Positions 1 through 7,998 of a stretch of 24,254 nucleotides of DNA are shown piece by piece. Position numbers and translations under genes: made by a program. The notes beneath the pieces are model-generated. The model was given only the letters and a program-made list of their open reading frames with translations. It ran no database searches and had not been told where the DNA came from. This stretch comes from DATATV01 sp035551355 (GTDB lineage Bacteria > Actinomycetota > Actinomycetes > Mycobacteriales > Pseudonocardiaceae), in contig DASZNF010000095.1 in the NCBI GenBank assembly GCA_035551355.1, positions 1 to 24,254 on the forward strand, read 5' to 3'. Numbering within the stretch: the stretch's first letter is position 1; the number at the start of each line of letters is the position of its first letter.

Positions 1-47
1 CGACAACCGGTCTCGTATACCACCGGTCCGACAACCCGCGTCGCCAG

Positions 48-75
48 TTGTCCACAGGTTCGCCGGTTATCCACA
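48..75 (+). promoter_or_regulatory. Pair of DnaA-box-like nonamers
   Basis: TTGTCCACA lies at 48-56 and TTATCCACA at 67-75, in the same orientation with starts 19 bp apart. The second equals the classical E. coli DnaA box and the first equals the form preferred in high-GC actinobacteria. Both sit in the non-coding leader of the flavin dehydrogenase pair. They could titrate DnaA, regulate the downstream operon, or belong to something beyond the window edge. Binding is inferred; the sequence match is direct. Confidence 0.6.
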
Positions 76-114
76 GGCGACCCGCGCACCCCCGGATCCC
101 ACCCAAGATCAAAC

Positions 115-120
115 TAGACT
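115..120 (+). promoter_or_regulatory. Possible -10 element for the FAD dehydrogenase operon
   Basis: TAGACT fits the actinobacterial TANNNT -10 pattern and would give a leader of about 115 nt before the GTG at 245. No convincing -35 was seen, so this is weak. Confidence 0.25.
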
Positions 121-244
121 GGCCCAGGGCCGTCCCCCCGGAGGAGGGTGGGGGCTGTTCTGGGGGGCTTGGTGAATTTCATCGGGGAAACAAGGCGGTT
201 TGTTCGGGTGCCGAGATCCCCGCCGCGTCCGCCGGAGGGCTCCG

Positions 245-3067
245 GTGACCGGGGTGGCCGGCGCCGGGCTGGCCGAGCTCGGTCACGCGCTCCGCCGCGC
301 CGGTCTGTCCGAAGTGGACACTTCCACCCGCCGCCGCGCCGAGTACTCAACCGACGCCTCGCTCTACCGGGTCGCGCCCACCGCGGTCGCCTTCCCCCGC
401 TCCACCGAGGAAGTGCTTGCCGCGCTTGAGGTCTGCCGCGAACTGAACGTGCCGCTCACCCCGCGCGGCGCCGGGACCTCGATCGCCGGGAACGCGGTCG
501 GCACGGGACTGGTCCTCGACTTTTCCCGGCACCTCAACACGATCCACGCCATCGACCCGCACAACTGCACCGCCACCGTCGATCCGGGTGTGATCCTCGA
601 CGATCTGCAGCGCGCGGCGAAGGGCCACGGGCTGCGGTTCGGGCCCGATCCGTCCACGCACAGCCGCGCCACCCTGGGCGGGATGATCGGCAACAACGCC
701 TGCGGGTCGCGCGCCCTGGCCTACGGCCGCACCGCGGACAATGTCGCCGAACTGGACCTGGTCACCGGCACCGGCGAGCGGCTCACCGCCAGCCGCGGGG
801 TCGACCCGGCCACCAGCCCCACCCTCACCGCGCTGCATGCCACCGTGGCCGAGCATCTCGCGGTCATCCGCACCGAGCTGGGCCGGTTCGACCGCCAGGT
901 CTCCGGCTACTCACTCGAACACCTCCTGCCCGAGCGCGGGTTCGACGTGGCCGGCGCGCTGGTCGGCACCGAGGGCACGCTCGGCGTCCTGCTCGGCGCC
1001 ACGGTCTGGCTGGTCCGCCCGCCGGACACCACGATCCTCGTGCTGCTCGGCTACCCGGACATGGCCTCGGCCGCGGACGCGGTGCCCGCGCTGCTCCCCC
1101 ACCGGCCGATCGCCATGGAGGGGCTGGACGCCCGGATGGTCGAGGTCGTTCGCAGGCAGAAGGGCGCGGCGGCGGTCCCGGAGCTGCCCCGGGGCGGCGG
1201 ATGGTTGTTCGTCGAGTTCGATCCGGCCGCCGGCGGGGTGGACGGGTTGATCGCCGACTCCGCGGCGATCGACTCGCGGACCGTGACCGACCCCCGCGAA
1301 TCCGCGGCGCTGTGGCGGATCCGGGAGGACGGGGCCGGGCTGGCCGCGCGCTCGCAGGGCGGGCAGACCTCGCATGCGGGCTGGGAGGACGCCGCGGTCC
1401 CGCCGGACAAGCTGGGCAAGTACCTCCGCGAGTTCGAACGGCTGCTGGCCGACCGCGGGCTGACCGGCACCCCGTACGGCCACTTCGGCGACGGCTGCGT
1501 GCACATCCGCATCGATTTCCCGCTGCACCGCCCGGACGGCGCCGCCGTGTTCCGGGAGTTCCTGCTGGACGCGGCCAAGCTGGTGGCCGGTTACGGCGGC
1601 TCCTGCTCCGGTGAGCACGGCGACGGCCGGGCCCGCGGCGAGTTGTTGCCGCTGATGTACTCCCGGGCCGCGCTGAATGCGTTCGCCGCGGTCAAGACCG
1701 TGTTCGATCCGGCCGATCTGCTCAATCCGGGGGTGATCGTGGCGCCCCGGCCGGTGCACGCCGATCTGCGGGTGCCCGCCGCCCGTCATCCCCGCCACCC
1801 GCTGGGGTTCGCCCTGCACGACGACGCCGGCGACTTCACCGCCGCCGTGCACCGGTGCACCGGGGTGGGCAAGTGCCGTGCCGACAACACCGGGTCCGGC
1901 GGCGTGATGTGCCCGTCCTACCTGGCCACCGGCGACGAGAAGGACAGCACCCGGGGCCGGGCGCGGGTGCTGCAGGAGATGGTCAACGGCTCGGTGGTCA
2001 CCGGCGGCTGGCGCGCGCCCGAGGTACTTGACGTGCTCGATTTGTGCTTGTCCTGCAAGGGTTGTGCCTCGGACTGCCCGACCGGCGTGGACATGGCCGC
2101 CTACAAGGCCGAGGCCCTGCACCAGGCCTACCGGGGCCGGGTGCGACCGCCCGCCCATTACGCGCTGGGCTGGCTGCCGCGCTGGGCCCGGCTCGCCTCG
2201 CTGGCCCCTGGCCTGGCCAATGCCGCGCTGTCCAATCCCCTGCTGGGCGGAGTGGGTAAACGACTCGCGGGCGTGGACGGGCGCCGTGAGCTGCCGGCCT
2301 TCGCCCGCCGCACGTTCCGCGACTGGTTCACCGCGCGGCCGGTGCCCGCCGGGGATCCGGTGTTGCTGTGGGTGGACACCTTCACCGACCGGTTCACCCC
2401 GGAGGTCGGTATCGCCGCGGTGGAAGTGCTGGAGGACGCGGGATTCTCGGTGCGGATTCCGGAGAAGTCGTTGTGCTGCGGGCTGACCTGGATCTCCACC
2501 GGGCAACTCGGCGCGGCCAAACGGATTCTGCGCCGCTCGGTCACCGCGCTGGCCGGGTATGCCGCGGACGGGGTGCCGATCGTCGGCCTGGAACCCTCCT
2601 GTACCGCGGTTTTCCGGTCCGACGCGGTGGAGTTGTGCGATCAGGTTCCTGGGGTGCGGGCGGTCGCCTCGGCCACCCGGACGCTGGCCGAACTGCTCGC
2701 CGACCGTCCACAGTGGACCCCGCCCTCGCTGGTCGGGGTGGACGCACTGGCCCAGCCGCACTGCCATCAGCACGCGGTGATGGGCTGGCAGGCCGACCAG
2801 GCGCTGCTGGAGAAGGCCGGCGCGTCGGTGCGGTCGGTGGGCGGATGTTGTGGCCTGGCCGGGAATTTCGGCGCCGAACGCGGGCACTACGACGTGTCGG
2901 TCAAGGTCGCCGAGCAGGCGCTGCTGCCCGCGGTGCGGGAGGCGGGCGAGGACACGGTGTTGCTGGCCGACGGCTTTTCCTGCCGCACCCAACTGGACCA
3001 ACTGGCCGGAAAACAGGCCGCTCACCTCGCCCAACTGCTGGCCGCGCGACTACCGTCGAAACCATGA
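245..3067 (+). CDS. FAD-binding and (Fe-S)-binding dehydrogenase (GlcD-GlcF fusion, D-2-hydroxyacid/D-lactate type)
   Basis: A 940-aa flavoprotein that probably oxidises a D-2-hydroxyacid (lactate, glycolate or 2-hydroxyglutarate class) and passes electrons through Fe-S clusters. The N-terminal PCMH-type FAD domain shows PLTPRGAGTS near residue 70. The FAD-oxidase C-terminal part has GHFGDGCVH near 412 and SGEHGDGRARG near 455. A ferredoxin-like part follows, with CTGVGKC at 538-544 and CLSCKGCASDCP at 601-612. Two CCG (heterodisulfide-reductase-like) motifs lie at Cys744-Cys745 and Cys868-Cys869. The architecture matches the YdiJ-like fusion family. GTG at 245 is preferred because GGAGGG (234-239) lies 5 nt upstream; an in-frame TTG at 200 has no such support. 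The stop overlaps the next start (ATGA), suggesting translational coupling. The substrate cannot be fixed from sequence. Confidence 0.9.
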   Translation: MTGVAGAGLAELGHALRRAGLSEVDTSTRRRAEYSTDASLYRVAPTAVAFPRSTEEVLAALEVCRELNVPLTPRGAGTSIAGNAVGTGLVLDFSRHLNTIHAIDPHNCTATVDPGVILDDLQRAAKGHGLRFGPDPSTHSRATLGGMIGNNACGSRALAYGRTADNVAELDLVTGTGERLTASRGVDPATSPTLTALHATVAEHLAVIRTELGRFDRQVSGYSLEHLLPERGFDVAGALVGTEGTLGVLLGATVWLVRPPDTTILVLLGYPDMASAADAVPALLPHRPIAMEGLDARMVEVVRRQKGAAAVPELPRGGGWLFVEFDPAAGGVDGLIADSAAIDSRTVTDPRESAALWRIREDGAGLAARSQGGQTSHAGWEDAAVPPDKLGKYLREFERLLADRGLTGTPYGHFGDGCVHIRIDFPLHRPDGAAVFREFLLDAAKLVAGYGGSCSGEHGDGRARGELLPLMYSRAALNAFAAVKTVFDPADLLNPGVIVAPRPVHADLRVPAARHPRHPLGFALHDDAGDFTAAVHRCTGVGKCRADNTGSGGVMCPSYLATGDEKDSTRGRARVLQEMVNGSVVTGGWRAPEVLDVLDLCLSCKGCASDCPTGVDMAAYKAEALHQAYRGRVRPPAHYALGWLPRWARLASLAPGLANAALSNPLLGGVGKRLAGVDGRRELPAFARRTFRDWFTARPVPAGDPVLLWVDTFTDRFTPEVGIAAVEVLEDAGFSVRIPEKSLCCGLTWISTGQLGAAKRILRRSVTALAGYAADGVPIVGLEPSCTAVFRSDAVELCDQVPGVRAVASATRTLAELLADRPQWTPPSLVGVDALAQPHCHQHAVMGWQADQALLEKAGASVRSVGGCCGLAGNFGAERGHYDVSVKVAEQALLPAVREAGEDTVLLADGFSCRTQLDQLAGKQAAHLAQLLAARLPSKP

Positions 3068-4470
3068 CGGCATCAGGACAACGGGGTCTTCTGGCCGAGC
3101 TGCGCGCCGCGCTGGGACCGGACGGAGTGGTCACCGACACCGACGTGACCGACAGCTACCGCCGGGACATGATGCCGCTGGCGACCTCCGGAACGCCGCT
3201 GGCGGTGGTCCTGCCCGCCGACGCGACCGACGTGCAGGCGGTGGTGCGGGCCTGCGCGGGCGCGCGGGTGCCGATCGTGCCGCGCGGCGCGGGCAGCGGA
3301 CTGTCCGGCGCGGCCAACGCCATCGACGGCTGTGTGGTGCTGGTGACCACGCGGATGAGCGAGATCGAGGAGATCGACCCGGACAACCGGCTGGCCGTGG
3401 TGCAGCCGGGGGTGGTGAACCTGGAGTTGCGGGAGGCGGTGGAGAAGCACGGCCTGTTCTATCCGCCCGACCCGTCCAGCTACGACTGGTGCACGATCGG
3501 CGGGAACCTGTCCACCAACGCGGGCGGCCTGTGCTGCGTGAAGTACGGGGTGACCACGGATTCGGTGCTGGGCCTGGAAATCGTGCTGGCCAACGGGGAA
3601 CTGCTGCGCACCGGGCGGCGGACGGTCAAGGGTGTGGCCGGCTACGACCTGACCAAGCTGTTCATCGGCAGCGAGGGCACCCTGGGGGTGATCACCCGGG
3701 CCACGCTGGCGTTGCGGCCGTTGCCGCAGGCCCCGGCCACCCTGGTCGCCGCGTTCGAGACCACCGAGGCGGCCGGGCGCGCGGTGAGCACGGTGGTGCG
3801 CGAGGGGCTGGTGCCCTCGCTGATGGAGATCATGGACGAATCCTCCATCAAGGCCGTCGAGGAGTACCTCAAGACGCAGGTCGGGCCGGACGGCGAGTGC
3901 GCGGCGCTGCTGCTGTGCCAGTCCGACTCCGGCGGCGAGGTGGCCCGGCGTGAGCTGGACGCGATCGAGCGGATCTGCACGGATTCCGGCGCCACCATGG
4001 CCTACGCCACCACCGACCTGGAAGAGGGCCGGATGCTGCTGCACGCCCGCCGGGTGGTGCTGACCGCGCTGGAGGTCTACGGCACCTGGCTGACCGACGA
4101 CGTGTGCGTGCCGCGCACCCGGATCGCCGAGCTGATCGCCGGTTGCGAGCGGATCAGCAAGGACGTGGGGCTGCGCATCGCCGTGGTCGGGCACGCCGGG
4201 GACGGCAACATGCACCCCACGATCGTCTACGACCCGGCCTCGGAGGCGGAGTTCACCCGGGCCCGCAAGGCGTTCGACGAGATCCTCGCGGTCGGATTGT
4301 CGCTGGGCGGCACGGTCACCGGCGAGCACGGGGTCGGCAAGATCAAGCGGGAGTGGCTGGCCACCGAGATCGGTCCGGAGGGGCTGCGGGTGCATCGCGC
4401 CATCAAGACCGCGCTGGACCCGGGCAACGTGTTCAACCCGGGCTCGATGTTCTCGATGGCCGACGAATAG
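3064..4470 (+). CDS. FAD-binding oxidoreductase (GlcD/D-lactate dehydrogenase family)
   Basis: A 468-aa flavoprotein of the VAO/PCMH fold, the normal length for GlcD-like 2-hydroxyacid dehydrogenases. The FAD-binding half has PRGAGSGLSGAAN near residues 73-85 and a GSEGTLGV segment. The C-terminal half has HAGDGNMHP near 377-385, whose histidines bind metal or substrate in this family, and GEHGVGKIK near 420-428. It has no Fe-S segment. The ATG overlaps the stop of the preceding fused dehydrogenase by 4 nt, so the two are probably co-translated. Whether they form one complex (this as GlcD, the other giving the GlcF module) or act on different hydroxyacids is open. Confidence 0.9.
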   Translation: MTASGQRGLLAELRAALGPDGVVTDTDVTDSYRRDMMPLATSGTPLAVVLPADATDVQAVVRACAGARVPIVPRGAGSGLSGAANAIDGCVVLVTTRMSEIEEIDPDNRLAVVQPGVVNLELREAVEKHGLFYPPDPSSYDWCTIGGNLSTNAGGLCCVKYGVTTDSVLGLEIVLANGELLRTGRRTVKGVAGYDLTKLFIGSEGTLGVITRATLALRPLPQAPATLVAAFETTEAAGRAVSTVVREGLVPSLMEIMDESSIKAVEEYLKTQVGPDGECAALLLCQSDSGGEVARRELDAIERICTDSGATMAYATTDLEEGRMLLHARRVVLTALEVYGTWLTDDVCVPRTRIAELIAGCERISKDVGLRIAVVGHAGDGNMHPTIVYDPASEAEFTRARKAFDEILAVGLSLGGTVTGEHGVGKIKREWLATEIGPEGLRVHRAIKTALDPGNVFNPGSMFSMADE

Positions 4471-4479
4471 ACGCACAAC

Positions 4480-4515
4480 GGCCCCGGCCACCTGGGACAG
4501 GCGCGGGCCGGGGCC
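4480..4515. terminator. Hairpin between convergent genes
   Basis: GGCCCCGGCC (4480-4489) and its perfect reverse complement GGCCGGGGCC (4506-4515) form a 10-bp stem with a 16-nt loop. It lies 9 nt after the GlcD-like stop and ahead of the convergent dedA stop. There is no T-run, as is common for actinobacterial terminators. It could act in both directions. Confidence 0.55.
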
Positions 4516-4548
4516 TCGTCGGACGTGCGGTCGGACGTGCGGTCGGGC

Positions 4549-5259
4549 TCAGCGCTTGGTGGGCGGGACGCGCGGGATCATCTCGGTGTCCGCGTCCGCG
4601 CCGGCCAGCGCCGCCTTGCCGTCCTTGCGGTGCCGGGCCCACTCGATCACGATCGGGATCACCGAGATGACCACGATGAGCACGAGGATCAGGTCGATGT
4701 GGTTGGCGATGAAGCCGATCTGGCCGAGGAAGTACCCGGCCACGGTCACCCCGGAGGCCCACACCACACCGCCGATGATCGACACGCCGAAGTAGCGCTT
4801 GGGGTCCATCCGGCCGACTCCGGCGACCGCGGTGATGAAGCAGCGGACGATCGGCACGAACCGGGCCAGGAAGATGGCCATGGTGCCGTACTTGTCGAAG
4901 AACGCGTGCGTCTTGTCCACGTACTCGCGCTTGAACAGTTTCGAGTCGGGTTTGGTGAACAGCTTCGGCCCGGCCGCGTAGCCGATGCCGTAGCCGACGA
5001 AGTTGCCCAGCACCGCGCACGCACTCAGGATCAGGCACGCCAGCCACAGCGGGGTCTGCACGTGGTGGGTGGCGATCAACAGGCCGAGCGGGAACAGCAG
5101 CGAGTCGCCGGGCAGGAAGAAGCCCAGCAGGATCCCGCATTCGGCGAACAGGATCACCGCGATGACCGGCAGCACCCACCCGCCCAGCGAGGTCAGGATC
5201 GTTTGCGGGTCCAGCCACTGTGGGCCGAGCGCGACCGTGGTGGTGATGGTGTGCAGCAC
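4549..5259 (-). CDS. DedA family integral membrane protein
   Basis: A 236-aa protein with several hydrophobic spans. Family hallmarks are visible: FAECGILLGFFLPGDSLLF in the first third, the GYGIGYAAGPKLF region, the RFVPIVRCF amphipathic helix with its conserved arginines, and a long C-terminal membrane helix followed by a basic/polar tail ending PPTKR. DedA proteins are linked to membrane homeostasis and polyprenyl-phosphate or phospholipid flipping; the substrate here is unknown. The GTG at 5259 is chosen because TACGGT (a TANNNT -10) lies exactly 6 nt upstream, implying a leaderless mRNA. A longer in-frame reading to 5937 runs through simple repeats and another gene and is rejected. The M. 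tuberculosis homologue Rv0364 also neighbours fba. Confidence 0.9.
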   Translation of the reverse strand: MLHTITTTVALGPQWLDPQTILTSLGGWVLPVIAVILFAECGILLGFFLPGDSLLFPLGLLIATHHVQTPLWLACLILSACAVLGNFVGYGIGYAAGPKLFTKPDSKLFKREYVDKTHAFFDKYGTMAIFLARFVPIVRCFITAVAGVGRMDPKRYFGVSIIGGVVWASGVTVAGYFLGQIGFIANHIDLILVLIVVISVIPIVIEWARHRKDGKAALAGADADTEMIPRVPPTKR

Positions 5260-5265
5260 ACGGCC

Positions 5266-5271
5266 ACCGTA
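5266..5271 (-). promoter_or_regulatory. -10 element, leaderless dedA promoter
   Basis: On the minus strand TACGGT is followed by 6 nt and then the GTG start of dedA. No good -35 was found. Confidence 0.4.
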
Positions 5272-5323
5272 CCGGGGGATTGCTTGGCGTCCGCTTTGAG
5301 TCCGCTCAGAGAAGCTTTGAGCC

Positions 5324-5377
5324 CGGTCGGCCCGCTTCGCCCGGTCGGCACCCTTCGCGCGGTCGGCTCGCTTCGCG
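5324..5377. repeat. Three tandem 18-bp repeats
   Basis: Units 5324-5341, 5342-5359 and 5360-5377 share the pattern CGGTCGGCNCNCTTCGCS. They fill much of the 121-bp gap between the proline-rich protein gene and dedA. An 8-bp direct repeat, GCTTTGAG, sits beside them at 5293 and 5314. Such tracts vary by slippage; no function can be read. Confidence 0.75.
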
Positions 5378-5380
5378 TGG

Positions 5381-6088
5381 TCAGACCAGGGTGAGCAGTC
5401 CGACGACCGCGCCGGCGGCCAGGCCGAGCAGCAGCGCGAGCAGCACGATCCACCCCACCGCCAGCGGCCGGTTGCCCGAGGCGGGGCGCGGCCGGGACTG
5501 GGGCGCGGGCGAGGGGTACATCTGCTGGTTGAAGCCGGGGTGCTGGACCGGTTGCGGGCCGGGGTTCGGGCCCGGGGGGTAACCGAACTGCGGGCCTGGC
5601 ATGGGTTGCGGGCCGGAGTTGGGTCCCTGACCGGGCATCGGCTGGGGGCCGGACGCGAACGGGGGGCCCGGCATCGGCTGCGGACCCGCGTTGGGTCCCT
5701 GGCCGGGCAGGGGTTGCGGGCCCGGCGGAGGGCCCTGGCCGGGCGCGAGGGGGACGGGCATGCCGGCCGGCGGGCCGGCCGCCTGGTCGTGGCCGGAGAA
5801 CAGGCCGTGGTCCTGCCCGGAGAGCAGGTTGAACAGTCCACCGGCGCCGGTCTCGTCCACTCCGGGCGGCCCGGACATCCCGGCCATCGATCCGGACATC
5901 CCGGCCGGCGGCCCCGACTGCGCGGCCTGCGGTCCACCCCGGGCGGCTGGCGGCCCGGACATCCCCGCCTGCGGCCCGGACCGGGCGGCCTGCGGCCGCG
6001 CCGGGTTGGACTCGGGCACCGGTGCGCGGACCGCCTGCGCCCGCAGCGCCTCGGCCAGCAGGCGCTCCGGGTCGGACTGATCGCTCAC
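5381..6088 (-). CDS. Pro/Gly-rich tail-anchored membrane protein, unknown function
   Basis: About 235 aa. The N-terminal 25 residues are charged and helical (SDQSDPERLLAEALRAQA). A long low-complexity region follows, rich in Pro, Gly, Met and Gln, with repeats of SGPPAGM and of GPQPMPG. One hydrophobic helix (about 24 residues, GWIVLLALLLGLAAG onward) ends the protein with almost no tail, so the repeats should face the cytoplasm. No enzyme motif is visible. GTG at 6088 is preferred because TACCGT lies 7 nt upstream; a GTG at 6112 would add eight residues. The gene precedes dedA on the same strand. The repetitive composition warns against trusting homology to other proline-rich proteins. Confidence 0.75.
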   Translation of the reverse strand: MSDQSDPERLLAEALRAQAVRAPVPESNPARPQAARSGPQAGMSGPPAARGGPQAAQSGPPAGMSGSMAGMSGPPGVDETGAGGLFNLLSGQDHGLFSGHDQAAGPPAGMPVPLAPGQGPPPGPQPLPGQGPNAGPQPMPGPPFASGPQPMPGQGPNSGPQPMPGPQFGYPPGPNPGPQPVQHPGFNQQMYPSPAPQSRPRPASGNRPLAVGWIVLLALLLGLAAGAVVGLLTLV

Positions 6089-6095
6089 TCCTGTG

Positions 6096-6101
6096 ACGGT
6101 A
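6096..6101 (-). promoter_or_regulatory. -10 element for the proline-rich protein gene
   Basis: Minus-strand TACCGT lies 7 nt before the GTG at 6088. A -35-like CGGACA sits 18 nt further upstream (6120-6125). Confidence 0.4.
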
Positions 6102-6198
6102 GTCGTTCCCACCCGGGGCTGTCCGGAAGGTCACCAAGGTGATCGAAGATCGGCAATGCCGGGTCCGAAAACCGCCGGTGAGTCCGGTCCGGGCTGGC

Positions 6199-6204
6199 CA
6201 CGAT
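6199..6204 (+). promoter_or_regulatory. -10-like element for the DUF1203 gene
   Basis: CACGAT lies exactly 6 nt before the ATG at 6211. It matches the conserved second A and final T of the -10 consensus; no Shine-Dalgarno is present. Confidence 0.3.
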
Positions 6205-6210
6205 GAACAT

Positions 6211-6690
6211 ATGACCACAGCACAGAAAAACTTCCGGGTGCGGCCACTGGCCGCCGACCAGCTGGGCGAGGTGCGCCGCACCGGCCGGGACGTGCGGGGC
6301 AATCCGGCGGTTCGGCAGGTCGCCAGGGGTGGCGAGCCGTTGCGGTGCTGCCTGCGCGACGCCCGGGCCGGGGAGGAGCTGATCCTGTTCGGCTACCGCC
6401 CGCCGATCGCCGGCGAGAGCCCCTACGTCGAGGTCGGTCCGGTGTTCGCGCATGCCGCTGACTGTCCCGGCCCGGCGGCCACCGACAGCTATCCGGCTGA
6501 TTGGCTCGGCCGCGCACAGGTGCTGCGGGCCTACGACGAGCGCGGCTGGATCGCCGACGCCAGCGTGGCCCACGACGGCGGCGACCCGGCGGCGGCGATC
6601 GCGGCCGTGCTGGCCGACCCGGCGGTGACCCAGATCCACAGCCGCAACATCGTCTACGGCTGCTTCATGATGGTGATCACCCGCGACTGA
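6211..6690 (+). CDS. DUF1203 domain protein
   Basis: A 159-aa soluble protein. The layout fits DUF1203: a short N-terminal strand, PLRCCLRDARAGEELILFGYRP near residues 46-67, the SPYVEVGPVF segment, and the C-terminal HSRNIVYGCFMMVITRD. Biochemical function is unknown for the family. The ATG at 6211 is preferred over an in-frame upstream start at 6139 because the extension is basic and unlike the family. Downstream it converges on nagA across 97 bp of simple repeats. It seems to be a single-gene unit. Confidence 0.8.
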   Translation: MTTAQKNFRVRPLAADQLGEVRRTGRDVRGNPAVRQVARGGEPLRCCLRDARAGEELILFGYRPPIAGESPYVEVGPVFAHAADCPGPAATDSYPADWLGRAQVLRAYDERGWIADASVAHDGGDPAAAIAAVLADPAVTQIHSRNIVYGCFMMVITRD

Positions 6691-6782
6691 ACCGGGGCCG
6701 ACCGCGAGGCGAACCGGGGGCCGACCGCGGGGCGAACCGGTGGCTGGCCCGGCGCGAACCGGAACCGGAGCCGGAGCCGGTT
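6689..6782. repeat. Degenerate tandem repeats between convergent genes
   Basis: Two imperfect copies of a unit of about 22 bp beginning GAACCGGGG (6689 and 6711) are followed by short (A/G)ACCGG/AGCCGG hexamer repeats up to about 6780. This fills the space between the DUF1203 and nagA stops. AACCGG and CCGGTT ends could form a weak hairpin. Confidence 0.5.
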
Positions 6783-6787
6783 GCGGC

Positions 6788-7963
6788 TCAGATCCAGGCG
6801 CCGCGGTGCATCACCCGCTGGACCCGCAGGCCGGCGTCCAGCACGACCAGGTCGGCGTCGGCGCCGGCGGCGATCACCCCGGTGCGCCCGGCCCGGCCGA
6901 GCAGTTGCGCCGGCCGGGTGGCCACCGCGTGCACCGCGTCGGCCATGTCGATGCCGCAGCCGGTGACGAAGTTGCGCAGGGCCGCGTCCAGGGTGAGCGT
7001 GCTGGCGGCGAGCGCGCCGCTGCCGTCCACGGTGGGCACCCCGTCGCGCACGGTGACCCGCAGCTGCCCGATCTGGTAGACGCCGTCGCCGACACCTGCC
7101 GCGGCCATCGCGTCGGTGACCAGGGCGGTCCGCCCGGCTCCGGCGTGGGTGGCGGCCAGCCGGGCGACCCGGGGGTGCACGTGCACCAGGTCGCAAATGA
7201 GCTCGACGGTGATCCGCTCGTCGTCCAGCAGCACCCCGATCGGGCCGGGTTCGCGGTGGTGCAGCGGGCGCATCGCGTTGAACAGGTGGGTGGCCACGGT
7301 GGCGCCGGCCTCGACCGCGGGCAGCACCTGGGCCTCGATGGCGTCGGTGTGCCCGACGCCGACGACCACACCGGCGTCGGTGAACTGTCCGACCGCCTCG
7401 ATCGCGCCGTCCAGTTCGGGGGCGAGGGTGACCATGCGGATCGCGCCCCGGCCCGCGGCCAGCAGTTTCTTCACCGATTCGGGGTCGGGTGGGCGCAGCA
7501 CGGCCGGGTCGTGCGCGCCGCAGCGGACCGTGGAGATGAACGGGCCTTCCAGGTGGATGCCCGCGAACAGGCCCTCTTCGACCTGGTCGGCCAGCGCGGC
7601 GACCTGTTCGACCAGTTCGTCCACCGGCCGGGCGACCAGGCTGGCCATCATGGTGGTGGTGCCGTGCTTGCGGTGTGCGGCCACCGCGGTGGCCAGGCGG
7701 GCCGGGTCCGGATCGGAGTAGGCCGCGCCCCCGCCACCGTGGCAGTGCATGTCCACGAAGCCGGGCACCAGCCAGCAGCCGGACAGGTCGACAGTCCCCC
7801 CCGCCTCGGCCGATCTTGGCTGGCCGACGGGGGTTGCGGGGTCGCCGGGGCCGGTTCCGGCAGCGCTGATGCGACCCGCGTCGACCGTCACCCAGCCGGG
7901 CTCGAGCACGCCCGACGGGGTCACCACCCGGGCGCCGACGAGAGTGGTCCTGTTGTTCGGCAC
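6788..7963 (-). CDS. nagA: N-acetylglucosamine-6-phosphate deacetylase
   Basis: A 391-aa amidohydrolase that removes acetate from N-acetylglucosamine 6-phosphate in amino-sugar and cell-wall recycling. Metal and catalytic motifs are intact: DMHCHGG (His73, His75), GIHLEGPF (Glu139), VGVGHTDA (His205), THLFNAM (His226) and TDAM (Asp284). An N-terminal beta-sandwich strand (VGARVVTPSG) and the closing ADADLVVLD complete the fold. GTG at 7963 is chosen because CAGTAT lies 6 nt upstream and a -35-like TAGACC 17 nt further, and because the protein then begins close to the conserved fold; GTG 7984 or ATG 7981 would add six or seven residues. A DasR-type operator covers the -35. The ECF sigma gene lies just upstream on the same strand. 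Confidence 0.93.
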   Translation of the reverse strand: MPNNRTTLVGARVVTPSGVLEPGWVTVDAGRISAAGTGPGDPATPVGQPRSAEAGGTVDLSGCWLVPGFVDMHCHGGGGAAYSDPDPARLATAVAAHRKHGTTTMMASLVARPVDELVEQVAALADQVEEGLFAGIHLEGPFISTVRCGAHDPAVLRPPDPESVKKLLAAGRGAIRMVTLAPELDGAIEAVGQFTDAGVVVGVGHTDAIEAQVLPAVEAGATVATHLFNAMRPLHHREPGPIGVLLDDERITVELICDLVHVHPRVARLAATHAGAGRTALVTDAMAAAGVGDGVYQIGQLRVTVRDGVPTVDGSGALAASTLTLDAALRNFVTGCGIDMADAVHAVATRPAQLLGRAGRTGVIAAGADADLVVLDAGLRVQRVMHRGAWI

Positions 7964-7969
7964 AGCTCG

Positions 7970-7998
7970 ATACTGGGGCATCACGCCGCTTTGGTCTA
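7970..7998 (-). promoter_or_regulatory. nagA promoter (-35 and -10)
   Basis: On the minus strand TAGACC (7998-7993) and CAGTAT (7975-7970) are separated by 17 nt, and the -10 is 6 nt from the GTG at 7963. Both hexamers are imperfect. The -35 lies inside the DasR-like operator. Confidence 0.4.

Noticed and set aside
2703..2711. Further DnaA-box-like sequence CGTCCACAG
   Set aside because: Two mismatches to TTGTCCACA and inside a coding region; likely chance.
911..3034. Long minus-strand open frame (707 codons) opposite the first dehydrogenase
   Set aside because: It is the mirror of a high-GC gene with clear FAD and Fe-S motifs; its product is Gly/Arg/His/Gln-rich with no recognisable domain.
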